64,000 nucleotides of DNA from Lepas anatifera. Lineage: Eukaryota; Arthropoda; Thecostraca; Lepadidae. The position numbers and the translations under genes are program-made. Positions 1-10,519 of this stretch are shown piece by piece. The notes below the pieces were generated by a model. The model was not told where the DNA came from and did not search any database. It saw only the letters and a program-made list of their open reading frames with translations. The stretch covers positions 369,501-433,500 of the forward strand of contig JAOTON010001930.1 in assembly GCA_034440635.1 (NCBI GenBank), given 5' to 3'. Within the stretch, counting starts at the first letter, position 1; every line of letters starts with the position of its first letter.

Positions 1-245
1 TGACCATGAGCTCTGCCCAGGCGGAGCGGAGCCGGACCTGGGCTGAGCCCATGTACGCGGGCTCTGCCCAGTCAAAGCCCAGCATATATCGGGCAGAGTC
101 CAGCCAAATTGCTGGCTGTGTGTGGTCTGCTCGGGCCCCTTGTGGGCTTACCGGGCTCCTATGGTTTTCTGGGTTCCTGTGGTCTGCCCGGCCCCTTTGG
201 TGTGCTCAGGCCCTCTGTGGTCTGTCTGGGCCCCTTGTGGTCTAA
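1..245. repeat. GC-rich imperfect minisatellite
   Basis: About 28-30-bp imperfect units built on GGGCCCCTTGTGGTCTG recur from roughly 115 to 245, preceded by degenerate units with CTCTGCCCAG/GGGCTGAGCCC. Isolated related units (GGGCCCCCTGTGG) reappear near 385. The open frame across it is a product of the repeat, not a gene. Confidence 0.6.
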
Positions 246-1143
246 GAATATCGTGCACAAACTGAAGCTGTTGTGTTAGTCGCGTTTTTGCAGGAGTTCC
301 TTATTTGTTAGCAGTTTCGTGCCCCAGGTGGTGTACCCGTGCTCCCTGTTGCCGAAATCGGCCCCCTGCCATGCTTGCGGGCCCCCTGTGGTTTTCCCGG
401 GCAACGTGCGGCCGGTCCCATGCCTCCTGGAACATTTGGGGAAAAATGGATGGGGCGTGAGAAATGTTAGGCCTCGCATTCCTTTTGTACTGATCCTATA
501 TGAGGATTTTAAAGGGAAAAGGCAGTACCACCTCTTCATAGTACCCTTTGACCGGTACCCAGTGTTGTAAAATGTCATGAACTGGCAAGGTGAATGGATC
601 AGAAAAAGGTATCTTGATCATGTAACATAAATATCAGTAGGTTCGATTTCCCCGCTGATGAAGGAATTTCGCACTTCGTTCTCTACCTTCCATTTGTATC
701 AAATTATTCGCGATAATGCGATTTCGTTCCAGGTGTGAATGTTAAAATGGTTGGACAGTATAAACATAAGTCGGGTGCACAAAAGCGTAAAACAAAGAAC
801 ATTCAAGACCAAGGGGCTGCTCTGGCAAAACTACCCAATCTTTGTTCATTTTTCAGGTAACCTATGAATCTAGAATCGTCTTGCTAATTTTGCAAACTGT
901 TATAAAATGATCCCGATCATATTTGCATTTAATCTCTAGCAACGTACGCGTCCACTTAAAGTAGTTCATACCACTACTATTTTTGGTACTTTGCAAGCTA
1001 CGTTCATTTATCGACCGCAAAAAATTAAAACCCCAATTTAAAACTAACTGGGAAAAGCGCAATGTGTATAGTTTCCAGCAAAACGGTAAAGTAAGGTTGT
1101 AATTTCAATCCTTTTTTCCCTGATCATTGCCTTCCTCGGCCAG
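246..1143. other. Unassigned sequence before first exon
   Basis: No coding, RNA or repeat-end signal beyond a few minisatellite-like units at 340-420. The last 40 bases are a pyrimidine-rich tract ending in CAG at 1141-1143, the probable splice acceptor of the exon that follows. Confidence 0.4.
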
Positions 1144-1259
1144 GCCACCAGCCGAATCCCGTTTGCTAAAAGACCCTCCAGCATCCATCCCTCCTGCGTC
1201 GTCCGGGGCTGATCCCGTTGTACCTCCGGAGGAGAGCATCCGCGTGGACGACAAAGACG
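1144..1259 (+). CDS. Internal exon of an unrecognised host gene (penultimate exon)
   Basis: A candidate exon sits between a pyrimidine-rich acceptor ending CAG (1141-1143) and a strong donor, GACG|GTAAGTAG at 1260. The frame starting at 1145 is open for 38 codons and gives a Pro/Ser/Ala-rich linker ending in EESIRVDDKD. Exactly one base (1259) is left over. The exon at 16269 needs exactly one base to complete a GAC codon, so the two join in phase. I recognise no domain. Base use is GC-rich, unlike the AT-rich intron, which suggests real host coding sequence. Upstream exons lie outside the window. The joining is inferred from phase, direction and composition only; the decayed YqaJ exon at 2266 needs two bases upstream and so does not fit this donor. 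Confidence 0.45.
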
Positions 1260-1439
1260 GTAAGTAGACACCTACTTGTCCAATATCCTTACATACTTTG
1301 GCAGCTCGTTCAAAAGATTGGGTCTTCTGACTACTTTTTGGGCTAAATAGTGCAAATCAGGAACAGTGACGAATAGCGCACTAAAAATTGTTATTTGACC
1401 TTTGCAGTCAGTTTTCAACAACAAACGGTCGAAATACGT

Positions 1440-1545
1440 TTTTTTCGGGCACATTTTCATTAAAAAATACGGGCCCCCATCATGTACGGGCCCCCTTTCG
1501 AGCCGGGTGCCCCCCAATCGAAAACATAAAGTTGCGCCCCTGGAG
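1440..1545. mobile_element. Terminal fragment of a hAT-like MITE
   Basis: Read on the minus strand, it starts AGGGGCGCAACTTTATG and runs into G-rich GGGGGCCCGTA motifs. This is the kind of CAGGGGCG terminus common to nonautonomous hAT elements in animals. No matching partner end was found. Confidence 0.3.
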
Positions 1546-1632
1546 AGTCTGCTTGTAGTGGAGTAGCAGACTTAGTAGGAAATCGCCTGACTCTGAACAA
1601 TAAAATTCAAACTATTCATGTGTGATGACAAA

Positions 1633-2067
1633 GGCTGCGTTCTTTGAAATATTCCGGGCTGAAATTCCAGGGGTTGTGACGTCATAATATTCCCTGGATT
1701 CCACCTGTGGTACGTTCTTGAACGAGGCCGGAATGCGGCGTAAATGGCGAGGTACATTAGTCTCATTATTTATTTTGACTTGTGCACGCGCTAATCTTCA
1801 TTTACCTTCATTTAGGCATTATTATAAGGTACAGGTTATCCTAAAAAAACTTATAAAGGACCTAACAGCAGATAAGTCCACGAACTTACTGTTACAAAAT
1901 CCAACCATGGGCGCCGCCATCTTAAGCGGGACTGCTTTTTCGATTCCCACCGTTCCGCGCGGAATAGCGGGAATATTCCGCGTGGAATCCCGGGCAAAGT
2001 TTCAAAGAACGGCTGTGACGTCACTGTCCCTGGAATTCCAGGCTGGAATATTTCAAAGAACGCACCC
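1633..2067. mobile_element. MITE with GGGTGCGTTC termini
   Basis: The left end (GGCTGCGTTCTTTGAAATAT) and the reverse complement of the right end (GGGTGCGTTCTTTGAAATAT) match over about 22 bases and then continue imperfectly as CCTGGAATTCCAGG and TGACGTCA blocks. The element is about 435 bp with no coding capacity. GGGTGCGTT-type ends are reported for ISL2EU-like elements, and an ISL2EU-type gene pair follows directly, but I could not show the same ends on that larger element. Confidence 0.55.
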
Positions 2068-2265
2068 AAAATTTGAGGTTTGGCATGTGCCACTAATTGT
2101 GAGAACCAAACATTAACATTTGGTACCTATAATTTCTCTTTATGCTGTATACAAGACTTTGTAAATGTGATTCTACCTTTCTGACATCCAACTAAATAAT
2201 AATGCTTGTTGCATAAAAAATTCGTTACTTTGTGTGATAGTAACAGCTTGCCTCTTCCTCCCCAG

Positions 2266-3371
2266 GAAAACCCTTGATGAACTGGAGGTCGTATCCTGCA
2301 CAGACACTGCCATGCAATGGGGGAAGATGTCTGCCAAAAGTAGGGAGGAGTACGAACCTTGCAGGATCAAGCAGCTCTGCCACTGGATAGTAACTCAATC
2401 GTCTGGAGAGAGGAGGCGAGGCGCAGTCTTTGAAGATTTGATCAGGGCTGCTCCCAAATGCTCTTGTGTCTAGGCATGTCCGGGAACAGGCCTGCTCCCA
2501 AATGCTCTGTGTCTAGGCATGTCCGGGAACAGGGCTGCTCCCAAATGCTCTGTGTCTAGGCAAGTCCGGGAACCGCCTCCGGCAACAGAGACCATAGCTA
2601 TGGAGGATCCCGTTCTCCAGATTAAGGCTGTTTTACAGCAAGCAATGAAGGGTCAGTGGGTGAAGGATGCGCCAGCTGATCTTCCTTCCTTATACGAAAA
2701 CATGAAAGTTGACGTGGAGAAGGCAGTTTCTATCGCTTGCCTGCCTCAGGGCTCGGCTCAGTGGAGCAGGGAGAGGGACATGCGCATCACAGCGTCAAAG
2801 TGCTATGAACTGTACACATACGCTCGAAATGCGAGATGGATTGGGCAAAGAAGATTGCTGCGATTGAAAAAGCCAAGAAGTTCAAAGGGAACGCGACCAC
2901 AAAGTACGGACGCTGTGAGTCTGACGCACTCAAACAGTACGGAATTCTGTGCCATCAGCATGACATGCTGAGGTGTGGACTTACCGTTCCACCTGCGTGC
3001 CCGTGGGTCGGGTGCTCTCCGGACGCTGTTATCATGGAGAATGGAAAGCCAGTGAAGCTGGTTGAAGTGAAGAGTCCCGTATGTGGAAGGACAATGTCGG
3101 TACGAGACATGCTGGAGGCGCAGGCTCTCGAGTTTCTGGACTATGGGCACGACAATGTCGTGCACTTAAAGAAAAGGCACCCTTATTACGGGCAGGTACA
3201 ATTGAGTATGACAATCCTGGGCCTTGACCTCTGCGACCTGGTACTATATGGGAGAGATAGTATCGTTGTGCTGCCAGTAGCTAGGGATCAGCCTTCATCG
3301 ACGAAATGCTTCACCTACTCCATCACGTTTACTTCAACATACTGCTGTGTCAGCGCCAAAGTACCGCGTAG
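2266..3371 (+). pseudogene. YqaJ-family (lambda-exonuclease-like) recombinase of an ISL2EU-type transposon
   Basis: A PD-(D/E)xK nuclease of the YqaJ family, here probably the accessory protein of an IS4EU/ISL2EU DNA transposon. It opens at an acceptor (CTCCCCAG, 2265). The first part carries CTDTAMQW, a pattern found before the nuclease domain in these proteins. Then come SAQWSRERDMRITASKCYEL (2755-2815), FKGNATTKYG, the catalytic stretches PWVGCSPDAV and KLVEVKSPV (Asp, Glu, Lys of the nuclease core) and HPYYGQVQLSM, followed by CDLVLYG. It is broken by an in-frame TAG at 2471 made by a 43-bp tandem triplication, a 1-base shift near 2833 and another near 3285. The last frame ends at TAG 3369-3371. 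The catalytic residues survive. It is convergent with the transposase at 3944-5209. Confidence 0.8.
2446..2574. repeat. 43/44-bp tandem triplication inside the YqaJ exon
   Basis: Three head-to-tail copies begin GGCTGCTCCCAAATGCTCT. The first is 44 bp (extra T), the second 43 bp. The two extra copies add 87 bp, so the frame is kept but a stop (TAG, 2471-2473) is introduced. Removing them would leave the flanking reading frame open. Confidence 0.9.
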
Positions 3372-3943
3372 TTGTCATCACATAGGTAGACTAACATTAC
3401 CTGCAGTGCTGACTTTTCACTTCCCTAGACAGCAACCTGAACGGGGTTAACCTGCCCTCTGCTGACTTTGTTTTGCCTTGTGGAATGTAAAAGTATTTAC
3501 GGAACAGGTGGATCGATCCTAGGACCCAAGAGTTCTTGAAACGTTGTCTGCGAATGTGCCTCGTCCTGGGTATGTAAGGGGCAGCGCAGCATTTCCAAAC
3601 GAAAAAATATGAAGCACAGATGCTTCCAGGTCTTATTATATTACCCTCAACGAGTAAAGTGCGCGAGTACATATTCACATTATTTTAAGCAGTAGCTCGA
3701 AGTGAACAAAAATAGCAGCAGCGTCAAAGTGTTATGAACTGTACACACACACACACTCATACTACTGAACAGCCGTGTGTAGAACAGAGCGTATTTGCAC
3801 AAACATATACAAAAATAATATTACATACAAAATTTAATACTTTGACAAAAGTCAAAATATAAACGTGTTAAATCCTTAAAACAGTTCCGAGTTCCAAACC
3901 TTGGCTCTGAACGCCACAGCGAGCAAGCTAAGTCGCGTTTTAA
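3372..3943. other. Spacer between convergent transposon genes
   Basis: AT-rich and non-coding. It holds a short (AC)n tract at about 3743-3757, preceded by an out-of-place copy of the coding phrase GCGTCAAAGTGTTATGAACT (near 3721), which also occurs at 2793 in the YqaJ gene. That is a small internal duplication. Confidence 0.5.
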
Positions 3944-5209
3944 CTAAAAACCATCGTCAGCAATGACCGGATTGCACAGGTTTGGAATGCCGCACACGGT
4001 CGTGACGATGGCATCGGCGTGTGGGAGAAGACACCACGGCATTTTCTGCTTGAGGACATTAAACAGCTTAAGGCGCTGAATCACGCGCTCGACATGAACT
4101 CGTGCACGAACGATCTCTGCAGTTAGCTTAGAGGCCGTCTTGGTGAGCTGCACTTGTTTCTTTAAAAACGGAGGCCTTATGAGCTCTATGGCGTTCTCCT
4201 CGCACGCGTCCTCTATCATGAAGCCTTTGTCCACCATGACAGCGTCAACATACGGCTCTAGTTTTTCAATCAATCCACTTTCACAGAACACTCTTTTGTC
4301 GCTAGCCCTGCCACCATACGCCTTACTCACAAAGGTAATAATACCCGATGGTGAGCATCCTACCATAAAGTTCAGCGTATGCTCTCTGTAATAGTGCGAG
4401 TTAAGTACGTACTCTGCATATCAAGCACTGCGGCTTTTCAACAGGGACCTCGGTACAGTCCAGAACGACATGTGTCTTCAAAAAGTTTCTGAATTATTTC
4501 GGCATCCAGTTCCTTACTTCGTCCATCGAGGGCCAATCTATCATCTCACTCAACACGTCAGCTAGCGCAAATGTAGATGCCTTGAACACCCCTACTACAG
4601 TAGGTACGGTCGCACTGAAAAGCACACCAAGGCATGTGAAGCTCAACCCCAGCTTGAGCTTCATCATGGTAAGGACAATTGCCTTCTTTACATTCTTGAC
4701 ACCAGGCATTCGAACCTGCATATGAGGCTCAAGGGCAGAGAGGACTTCCACATTAGGAATGCCTGTTAGCACGTTAAGGTCTTTCTCGCGGTTTGTGAGA
4801 AGCATTACATAAAAAAACCTGTTTCACCTAGGTCAGTTTGCACACCATGATCACGAAGTGCACCCATAGCGTCTCTCCTGAGAATGTCGCCCGTATTTTC
4901 TGCTCCAAGACAATCCTCACATTCTTCATGGAGGGTTTCCTAATTCGATTCTGGTGCGCTGGCGGCAGTGGATGCAGCCCCAGAAATGCTACTACGAGCT
5001 TCCGTCCTCGCAGCCCGTGCAACAACAAGCGATGGCGACGTTTGCTTCACTTCCACAGAGCGGACGGGCAGCTTTTCTGAGGGGACGGCTGTTTTCTTCA
5101 GCCGACGCTTCTTCCGTTCTTTCTCTTTACCTGTAAATGCAAGCGTCCATGAGACACCGCACACAATAAGGAGGAAATAGGTATTCCAACTATGTCCCAC
5201 AATAATCAA
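3944..5209 (-). pseudogene. DDE_Tnp_4 transposase (IS4EU/ISL2EU or HARBI1-like)
   Basis: Decayed cut-and-paste transposase, read right to left. 5209-4940 is a Lys/Arg-rich then Ala/Ser-rich N-terminal linker. 4805-4494 is the helix-turn-helix region (TNREKDLNVLTGIPNVEVLS, then SATVPTVVGVFKAS). The catalytic domain follows. The first Asp is in HVVLDCTEVPVEKP (about 4480-4435) in a frame adjoining the 4494 stop. The second is in AVMVDKGFMIEDAC (about 4250-4205), and the Glu in ARVHVERVIQRLK (about 4100-4060). The C terminus IVTTVCGI..NPVIADD ends at 3945. Stops after ESN (about 4939) and near 4810, and frameshifts between 4494 and 4366, inactivate it. No THAP domain is left at the N terminus; a full-length relative would be expected to have one. 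Confidence 0.8.
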
Positions 5210-5449
5210 TTTCCCAATTACACGTTATCCATGCATGATCACTGGGAGTCAGTCGATATGCCACGTCATCATACCGCTTTAATATCTTACCCTAACCTGA
5301 CTTGAGGTCATGCCATTTTCACCATTTGACCTAGCATGGTTCTATTATACATGATTCACTTCCCCATAATGAGAGGACCCAAATTGTGCATTCACATTCA
5401 CATTCACTTTGGTGCTGCTTAGGAAGAATTTATAGGATGGAAATCGGGA
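5210..5449. other. Unassigned AT-rich flank
   Basis: No gene or repeat end recognised. It contains a short (CACATT)n-like run at about 5390-5410. Confidence 0.3.
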
Positions 5450-7040
5450 AAAAGTTCTGTTGCAATCCAGACCTCTGGCCAGTGCGCAAAGTATGACATT
5501 TTTGACAAGATCTTGTCGGTGCAAGTGCCCTTTGAGACAGGAGCGAGTGGTGCGAATTATATCAACCTGGTGCGAATTTGCGAGACTGGTGCAAGAAAGG
5601 TGACACTTAAACCAAACAAATAATGGCTAAATGGTTATTAAGACACAAGAAGGGGCCTTCTAAAAAGTTAGTTATTAACCTTCGCCCGGGTGGGGGGTCT
5701 TTTTAGACCCCCTCGGGTTTTTCCAAAGTGACCAAAAAACGGCGGCGCGCAGGCGCCAAACTTGGTCGAGCTGTTCCTTCATTATTTTTACATCTTTCCT
5801 GAAAATTTTAGCTCAAGGTCATATCAGGTCAGGTCACCAGGCCAGGTGACGTGACCTCACCTCAAAAAATACTTAGGACCACATAACTAAAAGAAAGTTT
5901 AATCGATCAAGTTGAAACTCATACCACATATTGGGCCCACCAGGAGCTACAACATTTGTTCCGGGATTTTTGATATTGGTGACCTAAGGTCATGTGCAGA
6001 GCATGACCTCCCCATTGTCAATACATGGGGAAAATCACGAAATGAGCTTTTCTCAGTAAGTATGGATGGAATCAACTTCAAACATTGGTTGCGACTTGCT
6101 CTTAGCCCATTTCTGGAACTGATGCCAAAAGTTTTTTACTTGTGACCTTTAAAAGGTCACCTTAGGTCAAATAAGCATTTTTTGGTGTTTTTCTCTATAC
6201 ATTTTGAATAAAATAAGATAGAGCTTTTATTTTGTCACCAAAGTGTTTGTATAGTCACTGGAAGTCAAATGATATACATCATGACTATACCAGATCAAGT
6301 TGGGTTAGAACGTTGACCTGAGTCAGGTCAAATTCTTAAATTTGACCTGGCATAGCAATACATATATCATTCGATTCGTATTGACGAGAGGATTGCAATG
6401 GTGCATAAACTATGGCTGTATGTTGTTTGGTTTGGAAGCTATTAGCGAAAAAGTAAACGCCCTTATGCATGGGTGGCTATGGACATTCCCGAGAATATGC
6501 CCAATATCTAGTGACCTGTAGCTCCCTAGGCTTTGACCTGACACGAAAATGAATGTCACTGTAATGAAAGCGCATCTCAAGAGCTTTCGAATGGTGTTGG
6601 AAAAATGTTTCTAGCTATCATAGTTTCTGAGATATATGAGGTTTTCTTAGTACACCTCATATTAGCGATTTTGACCTATTTTGACCTCTGGTGACCTTGA
6701 TATTGACCTGACAAGAAAAATGACTGAAGTATTTTCGATATCATTTTCGAAGAGCTTTCGATTGCCGTTTTGCGCTTTTTTCTAGCTCTCTTAGTTTTTG
6801 AGATCGTGGGGGTCTTTTTAGCCCCCCACCAGGGCGAAGGTGGCTCGTACCCGCCACCGATGCAAGGGTTAACTAACTAAAAAGAGAGGTAGCATTGCAC
6901 CATGTGGGTAGGAATGGGTGTGTTTTTCTCCCTGGTATATGACAGATTAGTGTGAATTTTTGGAGGCTCGTGGTGCGAGAATTTTAGATGACTGGTGTGA
7001 CTTGTCTGGCCTGCTGCCATACTTGACACACTGGATCTCT
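5450..7040. repeat. Dispersed repeat, interrupted by a piggyBac-like MITE
   Basis: The halves 5480-5674 and 6869-7040 align to one continuous block at 32285-32620 (shared landmarks: CTGGTGCGAATTTG, TGGTTATTAAGACACA, AGAGGTAGCATTGCA, GTGAATTTTTGGAGGCT). The window therefore holds an interrupted and an uninterrupted copy of the same unclassified repeat. Confidence 0.8.
5675..6872. mobile_element. piggyBac-like nonautonomous element, copy 1
   Basis: TTAA lies at both ends (5675-5678 and 6869-6872). The termini CCTTCGCCCGGGTGGGGGG and, inverted, CCCTTGCATCGGTGGCGGG are imperfect repeats. The internal arms AGACCCCCTCGGGTTTTTCC and the GGCGGCGCGC block are shared with the other family members. No coding capacity. 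The interior is rich in AGGTCA/TGACCT half-sites, e.g. AGGTCAGGTCACC at 5827. The interrupted repeat is intact at 32285-32620, consistent with insertion at a TTAA. Confidence 0.85.
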
Positions 7041-8655
7041 GGTGACCCTAATGTTGACTGGGCCTAAAAAGTTAGCATGATTACTGTTGTTCTTGATAAG
7101 AGCATACAAATCCAACAGATAATTTTCCACAGCTCTTCCAGAAAGTGAGAGGCAGATGTTGCTCCTGCCAATACAGGGCTAAATGCAAGGGACCTCAGAC
7201 AGGTGCTAGTTGCTATCCCCATCCAGGGCTGATGAAGCAATTATGTTTATATACAGGGTCACCTATGCCAAACACTGATAAAACAGTTTGAGAATGTTTC
7301 CTTTCGTTTCTCACGTGCTCCCGATTTTTTGGACTCAGTGCCAATGTCTGGTCTCAATCTATACTTAAAACCGCGCTCAACAGCAAACTCAGATGAGCAG
7401 AACAGAAAGAGACTCACACGAGTCCTAAAACTGGACTCATCTCAAAGTTCAAGCCAGTGGTCTCCGCTGAGGCCAAAAAAGGACTACTTGATCGGCAAAA
7501 GCGCATGCGCGATCAGGTGAAGAAACTGAGCGCAACTCAAACATCGACGCCATTTTTGTGCTGTGGTGTTGTGTTGATACGTCCGGGACATCGAACGGTA
7601 AGTCTTCGGTGACAATGTGCTTAAGTGTTGTGCATTATAAATATTTGTCATAGACTTTGCAGCAAATAATTGCATGACCATTTTTAAATTCACTGTGAAG
7701 TCATGCTTTTCAAAATTATTCAATGTTAAATCATGAACATGAATATGGAAAACCCTACAAAGGTAGGTGCAGTACGCAGAAGCGTTCTTAGGTACTCCAG
7801 AATTGTGGTGTAGATGGGATGTAATCCACATAGGCGCGTTCAGGACATCAAGAATATGGGGTTTAATTTGGAAATGGCCAAAGGTGTCTTCAGCCACCTG
7901 AGACAGGGGATCCAAATGAGGATGCAGTGCACAGAGGCGCCGATGCAGTGCCCAGCAGTGCACAGATGCAGTGCCCAGCAGATCGATTCAGTTCGATCAC
8001 CGCCAGGTGCTTCTATCTGTTGATCGCGTAAATATCAGAAGTTTGCTTTTTGGCCACTGGCCACTTCGGCGCTAGCGTTTGAGGCTGTAAGTAATAAGAT
8101 ACAGCATTTGATTTTATCAATGTTTAACCAATATTACTGGGACGGAGGGTAATATTCGAATTTTTAATCGTTCAAAACCACAAATCAGTTTAATTTCCGG
8201 CACTGACCCAGTTATTTGCGTCCCTATAATCTTTCAAGGTTGTTGAACTCCGTAACCAGAGGAACCGTCCGGTAATGTTATTGTTGCTGTCAGCACGTGC
8301 CAGTACGGAATTTTAATTTGAGTGGGAAGTTGAAACACCAGTGGCCAGCGAGGCAGACATGCAAGGCCTTTGAGAGAAGGTACAGTCATTAGGGCACATG
8401 ACCGATTTCGATGACGTCATTAGTGAACTCACTGAAAAGTTCCGTTTGAAGACAATAGAAATTGGCTGTATTTACTCCTCATTTAGAGGTCTATATACCC
8501 AATTTACAGTAACAACTTATACATCATATGAAAGCTTATTGAATTTTCTATTGAGCGTTTCTTTACCAATTAGTCGTCAAATGCCTCCTTAGCCCCCTAA
8601 AAGTAGGATAAAAAACTTGCCTCCAGAAAGGTTAACTTCGGCCGTATACCTTGCG
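7041..8655. other. Unassigned stretch with short internal repeats
   Basis: No convincing gene. 7329-7500 is rich in GACTCA/ACTCA words also seen at 17160-17520. 7925-7985 has tandem GATGCAGTGCCCAGCAG units. No splice-bounded open frame stands out. Confidence 0.35.
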
Positions 8656-8727
8656 GTCGCGATAGTGTAGTGGATAACACGGCTGTCTTTCACGCGGCAG
8701 ACTCGAGTTTGAATCTCAAAAGGGACA
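8656..8727 (+). tRNA. Degenerate tRNA-Glu-like sequence (pseudo-tRNA or SINE head)
   Basis: 72 bases with an A-box-like TAGTGTAGTGG, a 5-bp anticodon stem (GCTGT/GCGGC) around loop CTTTCAC giving anticodon TTC (Glu), and a B-box-like AGTTTGAATCTC. The acceptor stem pairs only partly (GTCGCGA with AAGGGAC) and one T-stem pair is lost. A functional tRNA is unlikely; a tRNA-derived SINE head or pseudogene fits better. The (TTTG)n tail after it supports a SINE. Confidence 0.5.
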
Positions 8728-8839
8728 TAAATTTGTTTGTTTGTTCTTGCGTATTTCGATGTATTCTTCAGTATCAAAAGGGTTTTATTGATAGTAATAT
8801 CCTAACACAGGCTTACTAAAAACTATTTTTTAGGATAGG

Positions 8840-9112
8840 CAGTGGCGGATCTAGGACGTTATTTGGGGAGGGCTATGGGCGAAGTGGGAGCGGATTTTTC
8901 TTTTGCATCGCAGACCTAGTGTAAACTTTTTGTACGGGGCAACACTTTTCACCCGAAAGGCGGATGACTGGATCCAGCCCGACGGTGTGGGCGGGGAGGG
9001 GGATCAACAGAGCCTAAATTACTGAAAACATGTTTTTTTAATCTATGGGCAAAGGGGAAACAGCAGGTTGGAGGGGGGAAATATATATTTCCCCTCCCTG
9101 GATCCGCCCATG
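8840..9112. mobile_element. hAT-like MITE (CAGTGGCGGATC ends)
   Basis: Left end CAGTGGCGGATCTAGGA; the right end, inverted, is CATGGGCGGATCCAGGGA. About 270 bp, G-rich, non-coding. The sequence after it (9113-9232) repeats landmarks from inside it (GCAGACCTAGTGTAA) and ends CTACTGGCG, suggesting a second, overlapping or nested copy. Confidence 0.55.
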
Positions 9113-9232
9113 AGTGGGAACGGTGAATGATTTGCTTTGCAGACCTAGTGTAACCTATTTTCGAGGGGCGGCACGTTACCTTTGGGAGGGATGGGGGGCA
9201 GGCTGCCTCCCTAAGGTGCGCTACTGGCGAAA

Positions 9233-10519
9233 GGGTTGAAACCTCCCCAGCTGTTACTGACCTACTGATCGAGGGGATTCGCCCCCTCTCCCGCCCCAGC
9301 TAACTCAGCTTCTTCAAAAAAAGGAAAAATTGAATAACGTTGCATTTTATTAAACACTGGGTGGTCAGTAGACTCTCTGGCTGCACTGGCCCTTCAGCTG
9401 AGGGGAAGTCAAAGTAAAGTTCAATGATATTTACTGCAAAGCTTATCAATATGCGCTTACAGGCGTTTGCAAATAGCTGGTTGTACTTCGCCTTTTCCCA
9501 ATCGCGATTTTAAATGGGAAAAGGCATAGGAAAGTAAACTGAATTACTACGCCACCCTTTCCCTTCCCGAAGTGTCCACGTAAGTGAGGTAAATTAACGC
9601 AGTGGAGTTTGCTGAGCTCAATTCATCAGTATGCAAGCAGGCTGTGATAACGCGTGATTGGATGAAAATACGGTTCCTAGGAAAAGGCAAGGGGGATGGA
9701 GTTTTCAAAGGTAAAGTAAGTGGCGTAGCCAGAAAGGGCGCTATGAGGTCTGCCCTGCAAAGCGATTGCTTATCGCTTTAATCGAATACTGGCTACGCCA
9801 CTGAGCAGAGAGTGGCATGCACACGCCATCCCGGTTGCATCAAGTACCAGTGAGGGATTCGAACCCACGTGAGTAATGCCATACTCTCTAGGAAAGAAGA
9901 GGCATGTGAGGAGAAGGCAAATAAATGAAAAGCAGTTCGAGGACGAACATAGGAGTCGTGGGACGAATTAAAATTTAACCATGCTCCTATAACTGAATTT
10001 GACCACATTTTTTACGAAAAATTGGATCTATGAAATATATACCAAATAAGCAAATGCATACGCCAGAAAACTTTATCTGGATACTAACCTTCGTATCGCA
10101 ATAGTCATAACGTGCGCTGAAAATCATGGTCAAAGCACAAGAGATAGTATTATCAACATCATCCTATTTTTTCATTTCCTTTTTACGTAATAACTGGTCA
10201 AAAGAAACAAAAATAACAATAAGACTGTGAAAAAATCAGCATGGCAAAACGGAACTATAAAATTAGTTAGACAACATTTTTTTTATTTGTTAGAATTTGG
10301 GAAGGGAGTGGATATTATTTTTTTATAGCACTACAGATGTGGAGAGATTTGAGGGCGCGTGGTAAGTTCGAGGAAATGATAGGTATACAGGTGCCGGAGG
10401 CAGGCCTGTGTGGTACCTTACTGCCAAATCAAAGATTACAGCGCTTTTTTTACTCATGCTTATTTTTACTTGCTTGTATTACTTTTTGTACTTTACTTAT
10501 GCAAAGAGACGAATCGTGA
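9233..10519. other. Unassigned stretch with a short MITE and a tRNA-like B box
   Basis: An 84-bp inverted-repeat unit lies at 9719-9802 (AGTGGCGTAGCCAG ... CTGGCTACGCCACT, perfect 14-bp arms). On the minus strand, GTGGGTTCGAATCCC at about 9854-9868 is a consensus-quality tRNA B box without a convincing A box upstream, so a truncated tRNA-derived repeat is possible. Nothing coding was recognised. Confidence 0.4.

Noticed and set aside
2234..2265. Earlier start of the YqaJ frame at 2234
   Set aside because: Sequence before 2266 is a pyrimidine tract ending in CAG, so it is intron rather than coding.
9846..9900. A functional tRNA on the minus strand
   Set aside because: Only the B box is convincing; A box and acceptor stem are missing.
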